DNA from: Firmicutes bacterium UBA3871
GTDB taxonomy: Bacteria; Bacillota; Clostridia; Peptostreptococcales; Anaerovoracaceae
Length of the DNA: 8,218 nucleotides
Assembly: GCA_002392265.1 (NCBI GenBank)
Contig: DGGP01000065.1
Span: 1 to 8,218, forward strand
Reading direction: 5' to 3'
Shown here: positions 1 to 5,415 of the stretch, piece after piece
Layout of the letters: each line of letters starts with the position of its first letter
Position numbering within the stretch: position 1 is the first letter of the stretch
The notes under the pieces: model-generated
Told to the model about the DNA's origin: nothing
The model's input: only the letters and a program-made list of their open reading frames with translations
Databases searched by the model: none
Position numbers and translations under genes: made by a program

Positions 1-2181
1 AATAATGACCAAAGCCATGTGGAAAGAACAACTGCCGCAGCAATTGCATCAATAACGCGACCTGCAACTTGTACAGAAGAAGGGATTAGAACATACACGG
101 CAACATTTACAAGTCCTTTTGAAACACAGACAACGACTGAAGCAATTGCAATGATCGACCACACTTATGGTGACCCTACTTACACATGGGCAACTGGCAA
201 TAGTACAGCGACAGCTGTTCATACATGCACTGTATGTGGCCATGTAGAGTCACAGACTGTAGCTTCATCTAATGAGCCTATCGCTGCAACTTGTGAAACC
301 CAGGGAAGTACAGGTTATACTGCGCACTTTACAATTGATGGATTTACAGATCAAGTTATTGGAACTACTACACCGGCACTGGGTCATAACTGGGGTACTC
401 CGACATACACTTGGTCCGCTGATAAGAGTACCATAACAGCAACGCGCACGTGTCTACGTGATGGTAGCCATATAGATACTGAGCAAGGCTCAATAACTTC
501 TCGTGAAGCAGTAAGCCCTACTTGTACATCGCCGGGTGAAAGAACTTACACGGCAACATTTACACATGAAGGACTTACAACTCAGACAACGACCGTAGCA
601 ATCCCTGCGCTCGGCCACGACTTCAGCGGCACAGGCACAGTAACCCTGCAGCCGACATGCACACAGGCAGGCGTAAGAACCTTTACCTGCACACACGGCT
701 GCGGAGCAACAAGCACTGAAGCAATTGCGGCAACAGGGCATAACTTAACGCAATATAATGCAAATCCTGCAAACTGTGGCAATGCAGGAAACATCGAATA
801 TTGGGAGTGCGCGGTTTGTCACCATTATTTCAATAATGCAGATGGCGCAGCCGGACATGAGATTGCGGCAAACAGCTGGGTAATCGCTGCAACAGGCGCG
901 CACACTCTTGTGCATCAGGCAGCGGTAACACCGTCGGCTACGGCGCCAGGAAATATTGACAACTGGGAGTGCAGCGTATGCCACAAGCACTTCAGCGACG
1001 AGCACGGCACATCAGAGATAACGGCAAACAGCTGGATCCTTCCGGCAACCGGCGGCGGTAGCTCCGGCGGAGGCGGAGGCGGCGGCGGTAGTGCCGCATC
1101 GGGAGGAAGCCCTACAGCAGCCGTACCTGCAAAGGACGGCACGGTGACCAACTCCGACGGCAGTACGACTACCACAACCACGGCAGATGACGGGTCGAGA
1201 ACTGCGGTTACAACCGCAAAGGACGGCTCGGCGACTTCCGTAACGCTTACGAAGGATGGCTCAACCGGCACGGTTGTGACCGACAAGAACGGCAACACGG
1301 TTTCAGCAGAGGCCGCGCCAAGCCAGAAGGCTGTCGAACAGGCTGCAGCTGCGGGCGAGCCGGTAAAGCTTGCGGTAGAGGTAAAAGCTTCGGCGGACAG
1401 CAGCAAAGCAGCGCCGATTGCAGTAAGCTTGCCAAAGAATGTGAATGCCGACAATCCTGTGAAGGTGGAAATCCCGGTAGAAAATGCCGGCCCGAGCACA
1501 GTTGTTGTGATTGTGAGCGAGGATGGAACCGAGGAAATTGTGAAGTCTTCGACGATAACAGATGATGGCGCAGCTGTAATGCTTGGCGGCAGTGCGACAA
1601 TAAAGATTGTTGAAAACGAAAAGGTATTCAGCGATGTGCCGGATTATGAATGGTATGTCAAGGAAGTTGCCTGGGCTTCGAGCCACGAGCTTATGAACGG
1701 CGGTGGCGACGGCAGGTTCGCAGCCGATGATTTGACCAGCCACGGAATGGTGACACAGATACTCTTTAACCTTGAGGGTGCAACGCTTTCAGAGGCTGAG
1801 ATGGCAGAGCTTAACGTGACGGACGAGACTTGGTTTATCCCATCGTTTACATGGGCAGAAAAGGTCGGAGTTGCGGAAGGCTACAGCGAAGACTTTGACA
1901 TGAACAGGGCAATTACTCGTGAGCAGCTGGCCTGCATGCTGTTCAACTATGCGCAGTACAAGGGCTATGACACGAGTGTAAGAAGTGATATCAGCACATT
2001 CCCTGATGCGGAGGGTACATCGTTTTGGGCTGCCGAGCAGCTTTCATGGGCTGTCGGAATCGGGCTTATGAACGGTATCGCGGATGAAGAGGGAAATGTG
2101 ACGCTCGCTTCACAGGGCAGCACGACCCGCGCAATGGTAGCGGCAATGCTTGAGCGATTCTGCGAAAAGGTAATAAGGTAG
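1..2181 (+). CDS. SLH-domain cell-surface repeat protein (5'-truncated)
   Basis: This is the C-terminal 726 residues of a secreted, cell-wall-anchored protein. The frame is open to base 1, and the first residues (NNDQSHVE) continue a repeat seen again further on, so the GTG at 19 is an internal valine codon and the true start and signal peptide lie outside. Order: Cys-containing repeats of about 75 residues beginning with GH.WG.PTYTW-like motifs (window edge-159, 160-381, 382-612); two shorter repeats with a W-E-C-x-V-C core (736-894 and 895-1050); a glycine/serine linker (1051-1110); a Thr-rich stretch of KDGS/DDGS-type short repeats (about 1111-1320); a beta-type domain (about 1321-1620); and three SLH domains (about 1624-1790, 1820-1967, 1999-2175) that in this family bind secondary cell-wall polymer. 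SLH2 and SLH3 keep the TRE/TRAM-like motif, while SLH1 has TSHGMV in its place. The final SLH domain ends a few residues before the stop, which is usual. Adhesion or a structural role is plausible but not shown. GC content rises sharply inside the gene near 600. Confidence 0.9.
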   Translation, partial: NNDQSHVERTTAAAIASITRPATCTEEGIRTYTATFTSPFETQTTTEAIAMIDHTYGDPTYTWATGNSTATAVHTCTVCGHVESQTVASSNEPIAATCETQGSTGYTAHFTIDGFTDQVIGTTTPALGHNWGTPTYTWSADKSTITATRTCLRDGSHIDTEQGSITSREAVSPTCTSPGERTYTATFTHEGLTTQTTTVAIPALGHDFSGTGTVTLQPTCTQAGVRTFTCTHGCGATSTEAIAATGHNLTQYNANPANCGNAGNIEYWECAVCHHYFNNADGAAGHEIAANSWVIAATGAHTLVHQAAVTPSATAPGNIDNWECSVCHKHFSDEHGTSEITANSWILPATGGGSSGGGGGGGGSAASGGSPTAAVPAKDGTVTNSDGSTTTTTTADDGSRTAVTTAKDGSATSVTLTKDGSTGTVVTDKNGNTVSAEAAPSQKAVEQAAAAGEPVKLAVEVKASADSSKAAPIAVSLPKNVNADNPVKVEIPVENAGPSTVVVIVSEDGTEEIVKSSTITDDGAAVMLGGSATIKIVENEKVFSDVPDYEWYVKEVAWASSHELMNGGGDGRFAADDLTSHGMVTQILFNLEGATLSEAEMAELNVTDETWFIPSFTWAEKVGVAEGYSEDFDMNRAITREQLACMLFNYAQYKGYDTSVRSDISTFPDAEGTSFWAAEQLSWAVGIGLMNGIADEEGNVTLASQGSTTRAMVAAMLERFCEKVIR

Positions 2182-2206
2182 TTTAAGAGACACCGGATCT
2201 TTGAGT

Positions 2207-2215
2207 ATTCGTAAA
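2207..2215. repeat. Left 9-bp flanking direct repeat (putative target-site duplication)
   Basis: ATTCGTAAA here is repeated exactly and in the same orientation at 2418-2426. Each copy lies one base outside the terminal inverted repeats of the element between them. This is the arrangement left by a transposition event that duplicates 9 bp of target. Confidence 0.5.
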
Positions 2216-2216
2216 T

Positions 2217-2255
2217 TATGCACTATATGTGTAGAATCGTGGTCTATAGTGCATA
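2217..2255. repeat. 39-nt inverted-repeat unit A
   Basis: The unit starts with TATGCACTA and ends with TAGTGCATA. The arms extend to a perfect 11-bp inverted repeat (2217-2227 with 2245-2255) around a 17-nt centre. It has the same length as units B and C and matches unit B at 27 of 39 positions without gaps. Confidence 0.75.
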
Positions 2256-2312
2256 TAAAACGTCTCAAAAAAAGGAAAAACGGTACTTCTGCAGTGTTTT
2301 GGACCATAGTGC

Positions 2313-2351
2313 TATGCACTAAACCTGTGGAATTCTACGAAATGGTGCATA
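2313..2351. repeat. 39-nt inverted-repeat unit B
   Basis: The unit starts with TATGCACTA and ends with TGGTGCATA, one mismatch from the consensus. It is preceded directly by TAGTGC (2307-2312), which forms a tight second hairpin with GCACTA (2316-2321). Its right arm is embedded in a small palindrome, ATGGT-gcat-ACCAT (2342-2355). Confidence 0.7.
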
Positions 2352-2377
2352 CCATCGGCCGGAAATCGCAAATATGC

Positions 2378-2416
2378 AATGCACTACATTTACAAAATAC
2401 ATATGTTTAGTGCATA
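2378..2416. repeat. 39-nt inverted-repeat unit C
   Basis: The unit starts with AATGCACTA, one mismatch from the consensus, and ends with TAGTGCATA, giving an 8-bp perfect inverted pair. It forms the right end of the 202-bp element, one base from the flanking direct repeat. Its centre is AT-rich and unlike the centres of A and B. Confidence 0.7.
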
Positions 2417-2417
2417 G

Positions 2418-2426
2418 ATTCGTAAA
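2418..2426. repeat. Right 9-bp flanking direct repeat (putative target-site duplication)
   Basis: This is the second exact copy of ATTCGTAAA, matching 2207-2215 in direct orientation. It lies 4 nt before the terminator stem. Confidence 0.5.
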
Positions 2427-2430
2427 AATC

Positions 2431-2464
2431 AAAGACTCCCGCGCATTCGCGCAGGAGTCTTTTG
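2431..2464. terminator. Bidirectional intrinsic terminator between the SLH gene and yczE
   Basis: AAAGACTCC (2431-2439) pairs with GGAGTCTTT (2454-2462). After one C-A mismatch, GCGC pairs with GCGC around an ATTC loop. The T-run on the + strand (TCTTTT) serves the SLH gene. On the - strand the stem is followed by CTTTGATTTTT, which can serve the leftward yczE gene. Confidence 0.85.
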
Positions 2465-2559
2465 CAATTATCCATCCAAAAGGGACTGTGGTCAAAGAGC
2501 TCGGAAAGTTGATATAGACTTGGAGGTCACGGGCGTGACAGCAAAAAGTATGCTGCGCT
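2465..2559. other. Intergenic tail of yczE, no gene seen
   Basis: This is the 3' flank of yczE, between its stop codon and the terminator. Short open stretches on the + strand have no start or ribosome binding site and resemble nothing I recognise. The only structure seen is a compact palindrome, GTCACG-GG-CGTGAC, at 2526-2539. Confidence 0.5.
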
Positions 2560-3210
2560 TTATGTGCGCCAATCCTTTAATGTTGCAAAAACACTTTTGT
2601 GGACTACGCTGCGAGGTTCAAACCTGATGATGCTGTAGATTATCTGCATCACGATGCCGCAGCCAAAGGTGCTGACGATGGTGCCGATTCCGACAGGACC
2701 TCCGAGGAGCCAGCCTGTCAGAAGGACTGTTGCGAGCAATATGATTTGTACTGCGCCGATAGGAAGCTTTTTGAGCCGCTTACCGAGACCGATTAGGAGC
2801 GTATCGCGCGGGCCGCAGCACTGCGCGGAGGTCATATAGAAATATTGGCCTATGGCCATTGCAGCCAGACCGGCGATCATTATTAATATGCCGGTCATTG
2901 TATTTTTTGAGTAGATAAATGTGTCTAAGTCGTTGAAAAACTGGGCTGCATTCCCGGTAAAGACAGCATCGATTATTGTTCCGAAGCCAATTTTTTCCTT
3001 CATCAAAAGGTCGATTGCGAGGATTATGAGCCCTGTTATTGTCATGGAAAGACCGTAGTTCAGAGGTGTATGAAAGGAAATGCCCATGCCGAGGCAGTCC
3101 CACGGAGCAAGTCCAATGTCTGCACGGATTGTCAGGTGCACTCCGAATGCAAATATTGTAAGGCCGAAAAGTATTCTGAGCCAGCCGAGTATGATGCTTT
3201 TGCGATTCAT
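2560..3210 (-). CDS. yczE: YczE-family (COG2364) integral membrane protein
   Basis: The 216-residue protein is almost entirely hydrophobic, with about five membrane segments. Family landmarks are visible: GLAPWD at residues 33-38 after the first helix, the KEKIGFGT loop near 71-78, CGPRD at 132-136 leading the fourth segment, and LLGGPVGIGT at 168-177. A Lys/Arg-rich loop (144-148) separates helices, and the tail is soluble and basic. Family members are uncharacterised membrane proteins related in sequence to YitT; no substrate is established and none can be read here. I choose the ATG at 3210 because AGGAAG lies upstream of it, whereas the in-frame TTG at 3234 has no ribosome binding site. 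It is transcribed alone, divergently from yhdT-panF, from an extended -10 promoter, and ends at the shared terminator at 2431-2464. Confidence 0.88.
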   Translation of the reverse strand: MNRKSIILGWLRILFGLTIFAFGVHLTIRADIGLAPWDCLGMGISFHTPLNYGLSMTITGLIILAIDLLMKEKIGFGTIIDAVFTGNAAQFFNDLDTFIYSKNTMTGILIMIAGLAAMAIGQYFYMTSAQCCGPRDTLLIGLGKRLKKLPIGAVQIILLATVLLTGWLLGGPVGIGTIVSTFGCGIVMQIIYSIIRFEPRSVVHKSVFATLKDWRT

Positions 3211-3247
3211 AATATACTTTGCTTCCTTTCGCAAAAATATTAAGGTT

Positions 3248-3276
3248 ATTATAACAGAAAAGGATTGAGAATAGAA
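3248..3276 (-). promoter_or_regulatory. Extended -10 promoter of yczE
   Basis: Read on the - strand, TGTTATAAT (3256-3248) is a perfect TATAAT with the extended TG motif. The -35 position at 17-bp spacing (TTCTAT, 3276-3271) is poor, as is common for extended -10 promoters. It lies about 38 nt upstream of the ATG at 3210. Confidence 0.65.
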
Positions 3277-3298
3277 GAAAAAAGAATATCAAATTTGC

Positions 3299-3327
3299 TT
3301 TACATAGGGGGACCTCGGTGCTATACT
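3299..3327 (+). promoter_or_regulatory. Sigma-A-type promoter of the yhdT-panF operon
   Basis: TTTACA (3299-3304) and TATACT (3322-3327) are separated by exactly 17 bp, so transcription should begin near 3332-3335. That leaves a leader of about 190 nt before the yhdT ATG at 3523, long for a gene of this kind. The leader holds the folded element and terminator described separately. Confidence 0.7.
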
Positions 3328-3331
3328 GTAG

Positions 3332-3477
3332 CCGTGGACGGTATTCCGTAGGAAACTTTACCATGTGAGCAATTGAAAAATTGATACATATTGTTAATCT
3401 GCGCGCATGCATTCGCACACAGGCGGAGCATGACGGGTGTTGCATTAACATGGAAAGCTTCGAATACCTCCATCCGG
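3332..3477 (+). promoter_or_regulatory. Structured 5' leader, riboswitch-like, class unassigned
   Basis: The leader can close on itself by a long interrupted stem. TGGA (3335-3338) pairs with TCCA (3469-3472), GGTATTC (3340-3346) with GAATACC (3462-3468), GGAAACTTT (3351/3352-3359) with AAAGCTTC (3454-3461, one mismatch) and CCATGT (3361-3366) with ACATGG (3448-3453). That is about 24 pairs in all. Inside are a hairpin CAATT-GAAA-AATTG with a GNRA-type loop (3370-3383), a possible TTAAT/ATTAA stem (3394-3398 with 3444-3448) and a possible TGCG/CGCA hairpin (3400-3417). The 3' strand of the closing stem runs into the 5' arm of the terminator and is also complementary to the yhdT ribosome binding site (ACCTCCA 3466-3472 with TGGAGGT 3512-3518). 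Alternative folds could therefore control termination or translation. I saw no T-box sequence and no TPP, FMN, SAM-I or THF riboswitch signature. The ligand is unknown; pantothenate or a coenzyme A metabolite is a guess from the downstream genes. Confidence 0.55.
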
Positions 3478-3508
3478 ATGCCTTTTGGCAGTCGGATGTT
3501 TTGTTTTT
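3471..3508 (+). terminator. Leader terminator (attenuator) ahead of yhdT
   Basis: CATCCG (3471-3476) pairs with CGGATG (3493-3498) and TGCC (3479-3482) with GGCA (3487-3490). The loop is TTTT and there is a 2x2 internal loop. TTTTGTTTTT follows at once. It lies after a promoter and before a ribosome binding site with no gene in between, which is the position of an attenuator. Confidence 0.75.
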
Positions 3509-3522
3509 CATTGGAGGTTAAA

Positions 3523-3807
3523 ATGCAAAAAATGACGAAAGAACAAAAAAGCCTTCAGATAAAGAAGGAAGCGAGGGCAACTCTGATTCTTTTCTTTATC
3601 TGCATGTTCTGGCACATTGGATTTGGATGGGGCCTTTCCGGCCACACCGATATCACGATTGCAAAGCTGCCGCTCTGGTGGTGGCTCAGCACACCGGGAC
3701 TTTTTGTTGTAGGGCTTGTCGGAGTTATCATTCTGCTGAAGTTTGTATTCAAAGACTTCAGCCTTGACGACGACGAAGCAGGAAAGGAGGCGCAGCATGC
3801 AGAGTAA
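3523..3807 (+). CDS. yhdT: YhdT-family (DUF997) small membrane protein, PanF partner
   Basis: The 94-residue protein has a charged N-terminus rich in Lys and Glu (1-18), a first membrane helix at about 19-38 (LILFFICMFWHIGFGWG), an amphipathic PLWWWLSTPG segment (50-59), a second helix at about 58-76, and an acidic tail (DDDEAGKEAQHAE). This two-helix form with W/G-rich turns is typical of DUF997 proteins, which are regularly encoded just before panF. A role as an accessory subunit or folding partner of the symporter is inferred from that pairing. The ATG at 3523 is chosen because GGAGG (3513-3517) precedes it by 5 nt; upstream in-frame starts lie within the leader structure and terminator. 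Its last 11 bases overlap the start of panF, and the panF ribosome binding site lies inside it. Confidence 0.88.
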   Translation: MQKMTKEQKSLQIKKEARATLILFFICMFWHIGFGWGLSGHTDITIAKLPLWWWLSTPGLFVVGLVGVIILLKFVFKDFSLDDDEAGKEAQHAE

Positions 3808-5329
3808 GCAGTACGTCATCCTTGCGATACTTGTCGCTTATATGTTGTTTAACGTCCTCATCGGTATTTGGATGAGCAGACGCAATTCTTCGAAGAACGC
3901 CGGAGCAGGCTTCTTCTCAAACTATTTCATCGGCGGCCGTACGATGGGCGGGCTGGTGCTGGCTATGACGCTTGTCGCAACCTACACCAGTGCAAGCTCT
4001 TTCCTCGGCGGGCCGGGGCTTGCAGCAAGCTGGGGACTGACTCAGTCGTGGGTGGCTGTAATTCAGATCGGTACAGCGTTTCTGACGCTTGGCGTGCTTG
4101 GCAAAAAGCTGGGCATAATTTCGCGCCGCATCCATGCGGTGACGATTTCGGACTATCTGAAGGTGAGATATGATTCGCCGGCTGTCGTAATTCTGTGCAG
4201 CCTTGCGCTTGTCGTATTCTTCATAACTCAGATGGTGGCACAGTTCATGGGCGGTGCGGCGCTGCTGCAGACCGTGACGGGGCTGCCTTATGAGGCGGGC
4301 TTGGTGCTGTTTGCTGCGGTTGTAATTCTCTACACGGCAGTTGGCGGCTTCACGGCGGTTGTAATCACCGATACGATTCAGGGCATTGTGATGACGATAG
4401 GAACCTTCCTGATGATATTCTTTGTGTTCGGTGCAGGCGGTGGTGCGGCTAATTTAATCGACCAGGCCAATGCTACTGTTCCGGGATGGGATATCCTCGG
4501 TATGGGCGAGGCTGGCGCCGGCGTTTCGGCACTTTCGCCGGGTTACCTCATTTCGTTCTGGGTGCTGGTTGGAATCGGTGTTATGGGTCTGCCGCAGACT
4601 GCGGTTCGCGGAATGGGCTTTAAGGATACAAAGTCGCTTCACAGCGCGATGATTTACGGAACTATAGTAGTCGGTATACTGATGATCGGTATGCACTTTA
4701 TCGGGGCGCTGGCAGGGCCGCTGCTTCCTGAGGGAGGCCTCGGGAGCACTGACCAGGTGGTACCTTATATCGTGCTTAATTATATGCCTGCGTGGGCGGG
4801 CGGACTGTTCCTCGCAGCGCCGCTTGCGGCAATCATGTCGACGGTTGACTCGCTCTTGCTGCTTGCTTCTGCGACAATCATCACAGATATCTGGATGACT
4901 TATTTTGCAAAGGACAAGGTAAAGAAGGCTCTGCACAGTGACGATGCGGAGGCGGTGGCGTTCAAGGCAAAGGTTAGAAAATACAGCTTTGCGCTGACTA
5001 TTATTATCGGCGTTTTGGTGTTCATCTTTGCGCTGAATCCGCCAAGCATCCTCGTTTGGGTAAACCTCTTTGCGATGGGCGGACTCGAGTCCACATTCTT
5101 CTGGCCGCTTATTGGCGGGCTTTACTGGAAGCACGGCAATTCAAAGGGCGTAATCGCATCGGTAATTGTCGGTATTGCAACGTTTGTTTTCTTCAATTTG
5201 CACAAAATTGCGCCTTTCCATATTCACGAGATTGTGCTGGCTCTGATAGCAAGCGGTATCGCTTACTTTGTTGTGAGCCGCCTGACAAAGGAAGAGCTGC
5301 CTGAGCATGTGCTGAAAAAGTGCTTCTAG
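3797..5329 (+). CDS. panF: Sodium/pantothenate symporter PanF
   Basis: The 510-residue protein belongs to the solute:sodium symporter family and is predicted to carry pantothenate (vitamin B5) into the cell with Na+, feeding coenzyme A synthesis. Extended similarity to the E. coli protein as I remember it is clear in FIGGRTMGGLVLAMTLVATY (44-63), the SSASSFLGGPG-like region (64-74), the family signature GGFTAVVITDTIQGIVM (183-199), GVMGLPQTAVRGMGFKD (261-277) and AAIMSTVDSLLLLASATI (344-361). About 13 membrane helices fit the hydrophobicity pattern. The length is slightly above the roughly 480 residues of enterobacterial PanF, partly from a Gly/Ala-rich loop around 212-250. The ATG at 3797 has AAAGGAGG (3783-3790) six bases upstream and overlaps the yhdT end by 11 nt, so the two are probably translationally coupled. 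Confidence 0.93.
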   Translation: MQSKQYVILAILVAYMLFNVLIGIWMSRRNSSKNAGAGFFSNYFIGGRTMGGLVLAMTLVATYTSASSFLGGPGLAASWGLTQSWVAVIQIGTAFLTLGVLGKKLGIISRRIHAVTISDYLKVRYDSPAVVILCSLALVVFFITQMVAQFMGGAALLQTVTGLPYEAGLVLFAAVVILYTAVGGFTAVVITDTIQGIVMTIGTFLMIFFVFGAGGGAANLIDQANATVPGWDILGMGEAGAGVSALSPGYLISFWVLVGIGVMGLPQTAVRGMGFKDTKSLHSAMIYGTIVVGILMIGMHFIGALAGPLLPEGGLGSTDQVVPYIVLNYMPAWAGGLFLAAPLAAIMSTVDSLLLLASATIITDIWMTYFAKDKVKKALHSDDAEAVAFKAKVRKYSFALTIIIGVLVFIFALNPPSILVWVNLFAMGGLESTFFWPLIGGLYWKHGNSKGVIASVIVGIATFVFFNLHKIAPFHIHEIVLALIASGIAYFVVSRLTKEELPEHVLKKCF

Positions 5330-5415
5330 GTGGCGCGAAACATGGGCATAGTGAGAGTGGTAGCGCGAAACGTGTGATAGTGGTAGCGTGAAACGTGTGC
5401 GAGTGGTGATGTGAA
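5330..5415 (+). repeat. 23-bp tandem repeat between panF and the hydrolase gene
   Basis: Two adjacent 23-bp units, 5357-5379 and 5380-5402, differ at three positions (core GTGGTAGCGYGAAACGTGTG). A diverged copy precedes them (5330-5356, GTGG.CGCGAAACATGGGC) and a partial one follows (5403-5416, GTGGTGATGTGAAA). The last partial copy runs straight into the ATG of the hydrolase gene at 5416, so the array fills the whole 86-nt gap. No terminator or promoter is seen in it. A 12-codon reading frame (MGIVRVVARNV, 5342-5377) lies within, without a ribosome binding site. Confidence 0.8.

Larger units (their letters stand above)
2216..2417. mobile_element. MITE-like non-coding element, about 202 bp
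   Basis: The segment begins with TATGCACTA (2217-2225) and ends with its exact reverse complement TAGTGCATA (2408-2416), giving 9-bp terminal inverted repeats. It is flanked by perfect 9-bp direct repeats. Inside are further copies of the same 9-mer arranged as three 39-nt units. No credible coding sequence lies in it and no transposase is nearby, so if mobile it would depend on an enzyme encoded elsewhere. Joining the two flanks without the element places the terminator stem (2431) 38 nt after the SLH stop codon, a normal distance, which supports an insertion into a 3' untranslated region. The alternative is a native array of operator or RNA hairpin sites with a coincidental flanking repeat. 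The family is not recognised. Confidence 0.45.

Noticed and set aside
19..21. GTG as the start codon of the SLH protein
   Set aside because: The frame is open upstream to base 1, and the upstream residues belong to a repeat unit seen again near 463-485, so this is an internal codon of a gene cut by the window edge.
915..1499. 194-residue frame on the - strand with a proline run
   Set aside because: It is the antisense shadow of the glycine-rich linker and Thr-rich repeats of the SLH gene; there is no start signal.
2110..2410. Two overlapping 69-residue reading frames, one per strand, across the 2216-2417 element
   Set aside because: Neither has a ribosome binding site or a recognisable domain. 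They owe their length to the repeated inverted units, and the - strand frame overlaps the SLH gene end.
2465..2640. Gene remnant on the + strand after the SLH terminator
   Set aside because: Short open stretches read as plausible peptides in two frames, but none has a start or a recognisable family, and part overlaps the yczE 3' end.
3211..3234. Longer yczE form starting at a TTG at 3234
   Set aside because: There is no Shine-Dalgarno sequence before it; the ATG at 3210 has AGGAAG upstream and begins like other family members.
2780..3511. 243-residue frame on the - strand spanning the yczE start and the leader
   Set aside because: It overlaps yczE in a different frame and crosses the promoters and terminator. 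Its composition is unlike a protein.
3391..3522. N-terminal extension of yhdT
   Set aside because: The extension would read through the leader fold and terminator and does not resemble the family. The ATG at 3523 has a strong ribosome binding site.
3332..3522. T-box leader or a common riboswitch class (TPP, FMN, SAM-I, THF)
   Set aside because: The T-box AGGGTGGNACCGCG-type sequence and the signature sequences of those riboswitches, as I know them, are absent. The leader is reported as unassigned.
3743..3796. N-terminal extension of panF
   Set aside because: It lies inside yhdT in another frame, and the ATG at 3797 has a strong ribosome binding site.
4454..5134. 226-residue frame on the - strand
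   Set aside because: It is the antisense shadow of panF: highly charged, with no domain and no ribosome binding site.
5330..5415. CRISPR array
   Set aside because: The repeat units are directly adjacent with no unique spacers between them.
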